Part shown: piece by piece, positions 1 through 6,020 of the stretch
How the letters are laid out: each line of letters opens with the position of its first letter
How positions within the stretch are numbered: position 1 is the stretch's first letter
Assembly: GCA_934636425.1 (NCBI GenBank)
Contig: CAKUAV010000092.1
Location: forward strand, 1 to 12,271
DNA: 12,271 nt
Direction of reading: 5' to 3'
DNA from: an uncultured Clostridia bacterium
GTDB taxonomy: Bacteria > Bacillota > Clostridia > Christensenellales > Aristaeellaceae
Position numbers and translations under genes: made by a program
The notes under the pieces: model-generated
Databases searched by the model: none
What the model was told of the DNA's origin: nothing
What the model saw: the letters and a program-made list of their open reading frames with translations, nothing else

Positions 1-269
1 TGGTGCCCGACGAGTACATGGGCGACATCATCGGCGACATGAACAAGCGCCGCGGCCGCATCATGGGCATGGATCAGGTGGACGGCCTGCAGTGCGTCAC
101 CGCCGAAGTGCCTCAGGGCGAAATGTTCAAGTACGCGACCGATCTGCGCTCCATGACGCAGGCGCGCGGCTCCTTCACAATGCGCTTTGAGCGCTACGAG
201 CAGGTGCCCGAGGCCGACGCCAAGAAGATCATCGAGAACACCAAGCGCGAGGATGACGACGAAGAATAA
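1..269 (+). CDS. fusA: Elongation factor G, C-terminal fragment (5' end outside window)
   Basis: This is the last 88 codons of an EF-G-type translocation GTPase, read in the frame beginning at base 3; the gene starts before the window. The visible part covers the end of domain IV and domain V, with the family blocks VPDEYMGDIIGDMNKRRGRI and, further on, EMFKYATDLRSMTQARGSF. EF-G uses GTP hydrolysis to move tRNA and mRNA through the ribosome; the GTPase domain itself is not visible here. The pattern KRRGR-GM followed by AEVPQGEMFKYATDLRSMTQ, and the FERYEQVP end, fit from memory the second, EF-G-like subfamily common in clostridia rather than the canonical str-operon EF-G, but this is not certain from 88 residues. 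The protein ends in an acidic tail (EDDDEE). It is the only plus-strand gene in the window and converges on the rhamnosidase gene. Confidence 0.93.
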   Translation, partial: VPDEYMGDIIGDMNKRRGRIMGMDQVDGLQCVTAEVPQGEMFKYATDLRSMTQARGSFTMRFERYEQVPEADAKKIIENTKREDDDEE

Positions 270-342
270 TCGTCCGGCGGCGCTGCTGCATTCCGGGCGT
301 GAAGACGCTCTGAGCGCCGCGCCGATCGCCTCATAGTTACTG

Positions 343-380
343 CGCCCCCGCCGAGCAGATGCGTTCGGCGGGGGCGTTCT
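343..380 (+). terminator. Probable rho-independent terminator of the EF-G gene
   Basis: A perfect 12-bp GC-rich inverted repeat (343-354 with 365-376) around a 10-nt loop starts 73 nt after the EF-G stop codon. It is followed only by TTCT, so the U-tract is weak. Stem strength and position support a terminator; the poor U-tract keeps the call moderate. Confidence 0.6.
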
Positions 381-515
381 GCGTCGAATGGGCGCTGCGC
401 AGGGAGAAGCGCGGCGCTCTTTTCAGCGCATCGTGGTATTCAGTTCGCGCCTTCAAAATGACGCTGTGCGCAATGAGCGCCCGTCCGGGAGGCCGCTGTT
501 CCCGCGCATCAGCGG

Positions 516-777
516 CTCAGCCTGTCAAAAAAGGGTTTTGACAAGCTGGCAGACGGGAATGCAAGCTCTCTCACCGCTGCCACCTCTGCCAGTTTTTCTG
601 AAATCTTTTAGATTTCCGGGCACGAAAACTGCAATGAAACGATTTTTGCTCTGGAAAATGAGATTTTCCGCCGCTTTCAATCGTCCTGCACCCGCCGTAT
701 ACGCCACCGAGTACGATTGAAAACTCGAAAGGGTTTCGCCCCGCTCGATCTCCCCGAAGGTTTTTCGACAGTCTGAG
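516..777 (+). repeat. MITE-like repeat family 1, copy A (divergent, longest)
   Basis: First of three tandem copies. The left end reads CTCAGCCTGTCAAAAA (516-531) and the right end TTTTCGACAGTCTGAG (762-777), which are imperfect inverted repeats. Shared internal blocks are AGCTGGCAGACGGGAATGCA, a TTTTGCTCTGGAAA block and GGGTTTCGCCCCGCTCGATC. The middle is diverged and longer than in copies B and C; it contains extra A/T-rich sequence near 590-640 and a short inverted repeat ending in CGAGTACGATTGAAAA. The copy is followed by the 16-nt spacer AGCCGCGAAAGAGCGG (778-793). No convincing gene lies in it; open frames here translate the repeat itself. Confidence 0.75.
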
Positions 778-793
778 AGCCGCGAAAGAGCGG

Positions 794-998
794 ATCAGCA
801 TATCAAAAAGGTCTCAACAAGCTGGCGGACGAGAATGCAAGCTCTCTGCCGTGTGCGTCCTCTCTCCGGTTTTGCTCTGGAAATAGGGTTTCCTCCGCAA
901 AATCGTCCCGCTCCGCCCGCACTCGCTGCTGGTGCGCTTGGAAGTTCGAAAGGGTTTCGCCCCGCTCGCTCTCCCCGAAGGATTTTCGACAGGCTGAG
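794..998 (+). repeat. MITE-like repeat family 1, copy B
   Basis: A 205-bp unit closely similar to copy C. Its left end (ATCAGCATATCAAAAA) is degenerate and its right end is TTTTCGACAGGCTGAG (983-998). Internal order: AACAAGCTGGCGGACGAGAA, CAAGCTCTCTGCCGTGTGCG, CGGTTTTGCTCTGGAAATAG, CTCGCTGCTGGTGCGCTTGG, GGGTTTCGCCCCGCTCGCTC. It is followed by the same 16-nt spacer as copy A (999-1014). There is no coding signal and no transposase. Confidence 0.85.
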
Positions 999-1030
999 AG
1001 CCGCGAAAGAGCGGCTCAGCCTGTCGAAAA
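983..1030. repeat. Perfect 16-bp inverted repeat at the B/C junction
   Basis: TTTTCGACAGGCTGAG (983-998) pairs perfectly with CTCAGCCTGTCGAAAA (1015-1030). The 16-nt spacer between them can itself pair four more bases (1001-1004 with 1011-1014). It is formed by the right end of copy B facing the left end of copy C, and would fold into a long hairpin on either strand. Confidence 0.85.
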
Positions 1031-1220
1031 GATCTCAACAAGCTGGCAGACGGGAATGCAAGCTCTCTGCCGTGTATGTCCTCTCTCCGGTTTTGCTCTG
1101 GAAATAGGGTTTCCTCCGCAAAAATCGCCCCGCTCCGCCCGTACTCGCTGCTGGTGCGCTTGGGAGCTCGAGAGGGTTTCGCCCCGCTCGATCTCCCCGA
1201 AGGTTTTTCAACAGTCTGAG
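1015..1220 (+). repeat. MITE-like repeat family 1, copy C
   Basis: A 206-bp unit with left end CTCAGCCTGTCGAAAA (1015-1030) and right end TTTTTCAACAGTCTGAG (to 1220). It matches copy B almost base for base, with one single-base indel in the A-run near 1121 and scattered substitutions. The spacer at 1221-1236 (AGTCGCGAAAGAGCGG) has one change from those after A and B. The array ends at about 1236. From there to the rhamnosidase terminator at 1414 I see no gene; the only structure is a 7-bp inverted repeat (1290-1296 with 1315-1321). Confidence 0.85.
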
Positions 1221-1413
1221 AGTCGCGAAAGAGCGGCCATTCGCGGGATCTTGGGAGGCGTGCAAGTCCATAGCGGCAACAGATGGCATGACTTCTCCAC
1301 GAGAGAAGGGGCAAAGAAGTCAAAATTCATGTTTGGCAGTACAATCTGTGCTTCCATGCTGTTTTACGTCTCTCTGCCGCGCTTTGCTTTTACCAGCTTT
1401 CCGTGAAGAACCC

Positions 1414-1450
1414 AAAAAAGAGCGGGGCTCGAGCGATGACTCGAACCCCG
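1414..1450 (-). terminator. Rho-independent terminator of the rhamnosidase gene
   Basis: On the minus strand an 11-bp stem (1440-1450 with 1423-1433, one G-U pair) closes a 6-nt loop. Three bases (TCT at the stem base) then run into a T-rich tract complementary to AAAAAA at 1414-1419. It begins 28 nt past the rhamnosidase stop codon. Confidence 0.85.
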
Positions 1451-1478
1451 TGAATTTTGAGCGCGCTGCGCGGTCGGT

Positions 1479-3629
1479 TTATCGTCCGTATGACTTGATC
1501 GTGCCGTCGGCAAAGCGGATGGCGGCGCTGTGAACGCGCGGCAGGCCAAAGACCGGCTTTATCTGCGTCTGCGCCCAGCCCGGCTCGGTCGGCCTGACGC
1601 CCAGGCCGTAGGCAAAATAGAGATAGGCGGGCACAGCCGACCAGCCGTGACACAGACTGCCGGCCCGGTCGAACGCGTCCGCGCCGTCGATTGTCTCCCA
1701 GAAGCTGCTCGCGCCGCTGAAGAGCATATGCCCCCACTGCGCTTCCACGTCGCGCCGCACCCATTCGCCATAGCCGTGGCCGCGCAGGAGCAGCGCGTCG
1801 TACTTGAACATGCTGTAGGCCAATGTGACCGGCGTCATGCTGCCGTCGGTCAGCGCGCGGCAGGCGCGTTCAAGCTCGCTGTCCGGGCAGATTCCCGAGA
1901 CGATGCACAGCGCCTGCGTGAGCTCGCTGAGGCCGCTTTTTCCATGCTCGTCGATGAAGGAATAATAGCGCGCGTCTGCCGGGCTGTAGTAGGCGGCGTG
2001 CGCGGCGGTCGCCATGAGCTCCGATTGACGTTCGAGCGCGGCGGCCTCTTCGGGGCGGTCGAGGCAGCGTTCAAGGCGCGCCAGAGCCCGGGCAGCCAAT
2101 ATGACGAACGCGCTGATCGGCGCTTCGAGGCGGTCTTCGTCCAGATCGACGCCCTTTTCGAGATGGCCGTCCAGACCATCCGACCATTCGTAGAAATTCC
2201 ATTTCCCGGCGTAGCGCTCGAGCAGGCCGTCGCCGCGAACGCGCGCCAGCGCCGTATGGACGATGGTCTCCGCGACGGGCAGCATCTCGGCGGCGAAAGC
2301 GCGGTCGCCCGAGAAGAGCAGATTTTCCCACAGCGCGACGACGTACATCATCGAAAACGACGGAATGTTGACCGCCACGCGCGCCGGCGCGCACAGCTCC
2401 AGCAGCCCGTCCTCTCTCAGCGTTCGCCCCATCAGGCGCAGACTGGCCTGCGCAAAGCGGTATTCGCCGAACACATAGTAGCCGATCAGCATCTGATTGC
2501 GGCTGTCCATCGCATAGAGCGCCTGCTCGCGCCAGGGGCAGTCCTCGTAATGCTCGTGCATGCACATGTGCAGCGTGCGCAGGCAGACGTCGTAAATGCG
2601 CTGATGCAGCGCGTCCTCCAGCGCGAGCGACGCGCCCTGAGGCAGCGGATAGGTGGTCGGCCGCAGACCCGCGTAGTGTATGACGGCGCGATGCGCGCGC
2701 ACGAACAGCGTGATATAGCGCGCGCCGATGCGCCTGAAGGGATGGAAGAAGCGGGAACGCCCCTTCGGCGCGACATAACGGGCGCAGAAGTTCCGGCCGC
2801 CGACATAGCTGCGCACGCGCAGGTCGTCCAGATGCTCGCCCCAGCCGATCAGCACCTCGGTTTCATCGTCCACAGTCAGCTCGACGTCCATAAGCCCCGC
2901 TTCATTGCGCCCCAGATCGTAGGTCATATACAGTCCGTCGCCGTCCTCAAAGGCAAACGCGCCGTCCTTTTCGAAGTGCTTGCGCTCCACAAAGGAGAGA
3001 TAGGCGAACTGCATCCGTTCGCCGAAGCCGCTGACGCCGTCCCGCTCGCGATAAACGCCCTGCGTAAACAGCCGTGAGGAAACGCGCTCGCCCAGAACGC
3101 ACTGCTCGACCGGCCGCGGCGTAAAGGATGGAATCTCGCCGGCCGCGACGGCATGACCCATCTCGGGCGTTTTCGTCGCGTCAAAGTCGAACGTGAAGCC
3201 CAGCTGTCCGGAAATGCACGGGCGCTCTCCCGACGCATAGCGCGTATCGGGGGCGCAGGGGGTGTCCAGACTGCTCCAGACGCGGCTTTTACCGTCGGCA
3301 AAGAGCTCGAACATCACATAGGCGTGGCCGCGCACATAGACCGAGGAGTCCTTGCCCGCCCAGTAGGCGCGTATGGTCAGCGCGTTTTCGCCCGGCTGAG
3401 CCAACTTGGTGAGATCCAGAGCGTCGTATACGCGCAGGCACTCGTCGTCGGGATACTGGCCGGCGGGGACGTATTCGCCGTTGAGATACACCGCATAGTG
3501 AGATTCCGCGGCGATGTGCAGAATGAGCTGCGCGCCGTCCCCCTTGAAAGAGGCGCTGAACAGCGCGTATGAATTGATTGCGCCGCCGTCGTTGACCCAG
3601 ATCGGCTTTGCGTTCACAAAAGGCTGCAT
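1479..3629 (-). CDS. GH78-type alpha-L-rhamnosidase, cytoplasmic
   Basis: A 716-aa protein of the six-hairpin glycosidase class, most like glycoside hydrolase family 78, which removes terminal alpha-L-rhamnose from plant glycosides, pectic oligosaccharides or bacterial polysaccharides by inversion. Residues 1 to ~330 are beta-rich accessory domains; the (alpha/alpha)6 barrel follows. Key blocks are YEDCPWREQALYAMDSRNQM (361-380; the acidic residues of the EDCPWRE block are the likely catalytic region), NFYEWSDGLDG (478-488), and SSFWETIDG (641-649) followed by GSLCHGWSAVPAYLY. No signal peptide or membrane segment is visible, so the enzyme probably acts on imported oligosaccharides. The start at 3629 is chosen because GGGAGG lies 8 nt upstream; a longer frame to 3707 would read back through the leader. 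It is monocistronic, with its own promoter and terminator. No sugar transporter, kinase or regulator lies beside it. The exact substrate is unknown. Confidence 0.88.
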   Translation of the reverse strand: MQPFVNAKPIWVNDGGAINSYALFSASFKGDGAQLILHIAAESHYAVYLNGEYVPAGQYPDDECLRVYDALDLTKLAQPGENALTIRAYWAGKDSSVYVRGHAYVMFELFADGKSRVWSSLDTPCAPDTRYASGERPCISGQLGFTFDFDATKTPEMGHAVAAGEIPSFTPRPVEQCVLGERVSSRLFTQGVYRERDGVSGFGERMQFAYLSFVERKHFEKDGAFAFEDGDGLYMTYDLGRNEAGLMDVELTVDDETEVLIGWGEHLDDLRVRSYVGGRNFCARYVAPKGRSRFFHPFRRIGARYITLFVRAHRAVIHYAGLRPTTYPLPQGASLALEDALHQRIYDVCLRTLHMCMHEHYEDCPWREQALYAMDSRNQMLIGYYVFGEYRFAQASLRLMGRTLREDGLLELCAPARVAVNIPSFSMMYVVALWENLLFSGDRAFAAEMLPVAETIVHTALARVRGDGLLERYAGKWNFYEWSDGLDGHLEKGVDLDEDRLEAPISAFVILAARALARLERCLDRPEEAAALERQSELMATAAHAAYYSPADARYYSFIDEHGKSGLSELTQALCIVSGICPDSELERACRALTDGSMTPVTLAYSMFKYDALLLRGHGYGEWVRRDVEAQWGHMLFSGASSFWETIDGADAFDRAGSLCHGWSAVPAYLYFAYGLGVRPTEPGWAQTQIKPVFGLPRVHSAAIRFADGTIKSYGR

Positions 3630-3736
3630 GATGTCATCCTCCCTTGATGGCCGCCCGCATGCACTGCGCTTGAGGCGCGAGACGGGCGCGCGAAGAACAG
3701 ATTTCACATTTTTTAACGGTCAGGACACTTGGCTGT

Positions 3737-3765
3737 ATTATAGCATAGAACCGCTCAAAAGTCGA
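3737..3765 (-). promoter_or_regulatory. Sigma-A-type promoter of the rhamnosidase gene (extended -10)
   Basis: On the minus strand, a perfect TATAAT (complement of 3737-3742) is preceded by TGC, giving an extended -10 (TGnTATAAT). A weak -35, TCGACT (complement of 3760-3765, 4/6 to TTGACA), lies 17 bp upstream. This leaves a 5' leader of about 100 nt before the start at 3629. No clear operator or catabolite-control palindrome was recognised. Confidence 0.75.
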
Positions 3766-3870
3766 CAGCCGGGCAGAGGATTTTCTCGCGCAAAACGCAG
3801 CTGGCCGCATGGCGCTGGGTATGGCGGCAGTGCGCGTGGAACAGGCCTGTAAATGGGGGAGATGGATATT

Positions 3871-4077
3871 TCAGACTGTCGAAAAAACCTTGGAGAGCTC
3901 GAGAGGGGAGCGAAACCTTCTCGAATTTTCAATCGTACCAGCAGCGAGTACGGGTGGCACGGGATGATTTTTGTGGCGGGAAATTTCTTTTTCCAGAGCA
4001 AAAACAGGAGAGAGGGGCACGCGGCAGAGAGCTTGCTCTCCCGTCTGCCAGCCTGTCAAAAACTTTTTGACAGGCTG
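3871..4077 (-). repeat. MITE-like repeat family 1, copy D (inverted orientation)
   Basis: This is the same element as copies A-C, in the opposite orientation. Read on the minus strand, it runs from CAGCCTGTCAAAAAG (from 4077) through AGCAAGCTCTCTGCCGCGTG, TTTTTGCTCTGGAAAAAG, CTCGCTGCTGGTACGATTGA and the GGTTTCGCTCCCCTC block to TTTTCGACAGTCTGA (to 3871). It lacks the 16-nt spacer seen after A-C. Its CGATTGAAAATTCG segment resembles the same point of copy A, so D looks closer to A there and closer to B/C elsewhere. It occupies most of the gene-free stretch between the rhamnosidase promoter and the lepB-arsC terminator; nothing else is seen at 3766-3870. Confidence 0.82.
4049..4077. repeat. 29-bp near-perfect palindrome at the end of copy D
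   Basis: Fourteen bases (4049-4062, CAGCCTGTCAAAAA) are followed by a single C and the exact reverse complement (4064-4077). In copies A-C the same position is a decayed version (for example TGTCAAAAAAGGGTTTTGACA near 523-543). The intact form is thus probably closer to the ancestral end of the element. Confidence 0.85.
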
Positions 4078-4114
4078 CATTTATCGCCTCTTCGAAACCG
4101 ATCGGGGAGAATTC

Positions 4115-4152
4115 AAAAAACCTGCCCGAGCGCCGCTCAGACAGGCTTTTTT
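4115..4152 (-). terminator. Terminator of the lepB-arsC operon, possibly bidirectional
   Basis: An 11-bp stem (4121-4131 with 4135-4145; some G-U pairs, depending on strand) has a 3-nt loop and is flanked by an A-run at 4115-4120 and a T-run at 4147-4152. On the minus strand it gives hairpin plus TTTTTT, starting 22 nt after the arsC-like stop codon. The matching T-run on the other side could terminate plus-strand transcripts too. Confidence 0.85.
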
Positions 4153-4173
4153 GTATGTGATTGTCTTTTCGGC

Positions 4174-4518
4174 TCAGGCAAGCCATTTTGTCCAGACGTC
4201 GGGCGCATAGCCGACCGTGGCCTGAGCGCCGTTGCGGACGATGGGCAGATTGAGCAGCTTGGGCTGCTGTGAGAGTTTCTCGAGCGCCTCTTTCGTGTCC
4301 TTGAGCTGCGCCACATAGTGCGATTCCCAGTCCTTGTCGGACAGGCGCACCATGTTTTCAAGGCCGACGGCGCGGCACACGCTTTCCAATTCGCGCAGGC
4401 TCATGCCGCGGCGGGAGAGATCGACGAACTGATAGGCCACGCGGCGCTCCTTGAAAAAGCGCTCGGCCTTCTGCACGTTGAAATCGCGCTTCAGGGCGAA
4501 AATCTGTATGCTGCTCAC
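4174..4518 (-). CDS. ArsC/Spx-fold protein lacking the catalytic cysteine
   Basis: A 114-aa protein with the layout of the ArsC/Spx thioredoxin-like family. It has an N-terminal strand, then a KRDFNVQKAERFFKERR helix (10-26), FVDLSRRGMSLRELESV (31-47), and a C-terminal LPIVRNGAQATVGYAPDVWT segment (91-110) with the cis-proline region. In relatives the residue before FxxQKAER is a cysteine that attacks arsenate or forms the redox centre. Here that position is Asp12, and the only cysteine in the protein is Cys48. Arsenate reduction or Spx-type redox switching through the usual cysteine is therefore unlikely, and its function is unknown. The start is GTG at 4518, with GGAGGAG 8 nt upstream. It overlaps the lepB stop by the four bases GTGA, so the two genes are translationally coupled. 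Confidence 0.85.
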   Translation of the reverse strand: MSSIQIFALKRDFNVQKAERFFKERRVAYQFVDLSRRGMSLRELESVCRAVGLENMVRLSDKDWESHYVAQLKDTKEALEKLSQQPKLLNLPIVRNGAQATVGYAPDVWTKWLA

Positions 4519-5234
4519 TGGTTGTACTCCTCCGCGCCCTCGACGACGCCCCAGCGGCCGACCGGCCAGATGACCGCGCGCACCTTGCCCACGAACTGGC
4601 TTCGGTGAATCATGCCGACTGAACGGCTGTCGTTGGAATTGTCGCGGTTGTCGCCCATGACGAAATACTCGTCCTCGCCCAGCGTCACGGTGAAGCTGCT
4701 GCGGTCGAAGCGCGCCGTGCGGCTGTCGGTCAGATACGGCTCGTCATACTCGACGCCGTTGACGCTCAGCACGCCGTTTTTCACCTCGATCGTGTCGCCG
4801 GGCAGCCCGATGACGCGCTTGACGAACTTTTCATAGCCGCGATCGGGATAGTGCAAAATCACCACATCGAAGCGATCGGGCCCGTTCAGGCGCATATCCA
4901 GCACTGTGACAAACAGCCGGTCGTTGTTGATCAGCGTGTCGCTCATGGAGGGGCCGTCCACGCGGATGATCGTAAACAGAAACGCGCGTATGATCAGAAC
5001 CGCAATCAGCGCCACGGCGAATGAGACAATCCAGTCGCGCAGCTCCTTCTTCCAGTTCTTGCCCTTCTTTTCCTCCTTCGGCGATTCGTGCATCTCCAGT
5101 ATCGGCCTGTGCGGCGCGGTCTCGCCGGCCTGTCCCGCTTCACACGCCTCGGCCGCGTCGGCCTTCGCGCTTTCCTGCGCAGACTCGTTCTCCGGCTGCT
5201 CGCCGCCGGGCATCGTCACTTTTTCATCATCCAT
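4515..5234 (-). CDS. lepB: Signal peptidase I (copy 1, long acidic N-terminus)
   Basis: A 239-aa membrane serine protease (family S26) that cleaves signal peptides from exported proteins on the outer face of the membrane. Residues 1-60 are a charged, mostly acidic cytoplasmic extension (rich in E, A and K). One hydrophobic span lies at about 67-90. The catalytic serine is Ser96 in VDGPSMSDTL and the general-base lysine is Lys139 in FVKRVIGLPGD. The family box GDNRDNSNDSRSVG (194-207) is intact, and IWPVGRWG closes the core. The start at 5234 is set by a very strong Shine-Dalgarno sequence; the frame stays open to 5396 but runs into the repeat array. It is followed by the arsC-like gene with a 4-nt overlap. 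A second signal peptidase gene lies upstream across the repeat array. Confidence 0.93.
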   Translation of the reverse strand: MDDEKVTMPGGEQPENESAQESAKADAAEACEAGQAGETAPHRPILEMHESPKEEKKGKNWKKELRDWIVSFAVALIAVLIIRAFLFTIIRVDGPSMSDTLINNDRLFVTVLDMRLNGPDRFDVVILHYPDRGYEKFVKRVIGLPGDTIEVKNGVLSVNGVEYDEPYLTDSRTARFDRSSFTVTLGEDEYFVMGDNRDNSNDSRSVGMIHRSQFVGKVRAVIWPVGRWGVVEGAEEYNQ

Positions 5235-5241
5235 GGATAAA

Positions 5242-5263
5242 CCCTCCTTCCGGCTCAGCCGGA
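5242..5263 (-). promoter_or_regulatory. Strong Shine-Dalgarno of lepB copy 1 with adjacent palindrome
   Basis: On the minus strand, AAGGAGGG (complement of 5242-5249) sits 7 nt before the ATG at 5234 and fixes that start. Directly upstream, 5249-5263 is a perfect 15-base palindrome (7-bp arms, one central base). Its last base overlaps the Shine-Dalgarno, so a hairpin could sit at its edge. No confident promoter was found at 5264-5390, which otherwise holds nothing recognisable. Confidence 0.6.
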
Positions 5264-5390
5264 TATGCTTTGTAATAACGCCTGCTTTCCCAATAAGCGC
5301 CGCCGCTCGGGCAGACGAGCAGCTCGCAATCTCCTCGCCATGCAGCGCCGCACCCCGTACTTTCGCCGCAAGCGCCCCATTCCGCCGCGC

Positions 5391-5600
5391 CGTCACCCTG
5401 GCAGACGGAGAGACCCGCCCGGCTCCGACCTATGGTCGGGCGGGTCGGGCTGTACAATAAGCCCTTCTACACCCGCCAGCGTCCAGACTCGAGCCGCCCC
5501 CAAGCGGCGAAGAGTCGGGTTGCGTACGCGAAGCGGAGAGGAAGCGGCACAGCCGCCGGGTTGCGTGCGCGAAGCGGTGTGGAAGCCGCACTGCGGTCGC
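5391..5600. repeat. Tandem repeat family 2, unit 1 (210 bp)
   Basis: It begins CGTCACCCTGGCAGACGGAG, then the hairpin GACCCGCCCG (5412-5421) / CGGGCGGGTC (5437-5446), TCGGGCTGTACAATAA, TTCTACACCCGCCAGCGTCC and CAGACTCGAGCCGCC. One complete 41-bp sub-repeat (GTTGCGTACGCGAAGCGGAG..., 5519-5559) and a variant copy from 5560 follow. Long open frames on both strands here are low-complexity translations (Arg/Pro/Gly-rich) that recur with each unit and have no protein signature. Confidence 0.85.
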
Positions 5601-5852
5601 CGTCACCCGGGCAGAGGGAGAGACCCGCCCGGCTCCGACCTATGGTCGGGCGGGTCGGGCTGTACAATAATCCTTCCTACACCCGCCAGCGTCCAGACTC
5701 GAGCCGCCCTCAAGCGGCGAAAAGTCGGGTTGCGTGCGCGGAGCGGAGAGGAAGCGGCACAGCCGCCGGGTTGCGTGCGCGAAGCGGAGAGGAAGCGGCA
5801 CAGCCGCCGGGTTGACACGCGCGAAGCGGTGTGGAAGCCGCACTGCGGTCGC
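5601..5852. repeat. Tandem repeat family 2, unit 2 (252 bp)
   Basis: Nearly identical to unit 1 over its first ~125 bp, with the same hairpin (5622-5631 / 5647-5656). It is 42 bp longer: it carries two complete 41-bp sub-repeats (5729-5769 and 5770-5810) before the variant one at 5811, and one extra base in that variant (GTTGACACGCGC for GTTGCGTGCGC). It therefore looks like unit 1 plus one added sub-repeat. Confidence 0.85.
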
Positions 5853-6004
5853 CGTCACTCGGGCAAACGGAGAGACCCGCCCGGCTCCGACCTATGGTCG
5901 GGCGGGTCGGGCTGTACAATAAGCCCTTCTGCACCCGCCAGCGTCCAGACTCGAGCCGCCCCCAAGCGGCACAGCCGCCGGGTTGCGTGCGCGAAGCGGA
6001 GAGG
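5853..6004. repeat. Tandem repeat family 2, unit 3 (shortened)
   Basis: It has the same start and hairpin (5874-5883 / 5899-5908). A 40-bp block present after the CAAGCGGC sequence in unit 1 is missing; the missing block would be flanked by AAGCGGC direct repeats. The similarity fades at about 6004, some 17 bp from the stop codon of the next gene. A small palindrome, GCGGGCA-C-TGCCCGC, spans 6007-6021. Confidence 0.8.
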
Positions 6005-6020
6005 CCGCGGGCACTGCCCG

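Noticed and set aside
516..1236. CRISPR array
   Set aside because: The units are over 200 bp with only a constant 16-nt spacer between them, not short repeats with varied spacers; no cas gene is present.
814..1323. 169-codon minus-strand frame with an internal peptide repeat (KNLRGDRAGRNP-like and TSSEYGRSG-like segments)
   Set aside because: It is a translation of the tandem DNA repeats A-C; copies differ by frame-changing indels and no family is recognisable.
1253..1369. Possible small minus-strand peptide (starting MNFDFFAPSLVEK) next to repeat copy C
   Set aside because: Only about 39 codons, with no Shine-Dalgarno at a proper distance, and it runs toward the repeat; not enough to call a gene.
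1530..3077. 515-codon open frame on the plus strand opposite the rhamnosidase gene
   Set aside because: Antisense shadow with no family motif and no ribosome-binding site; the minus-strand gene has clear GH78 blocks.
5391..6004. CRISPR or replication-iteron array
   Set aside because: Units are long and of unequal length, with internal hairpins; there is no cas, rep or dnaA-box context.
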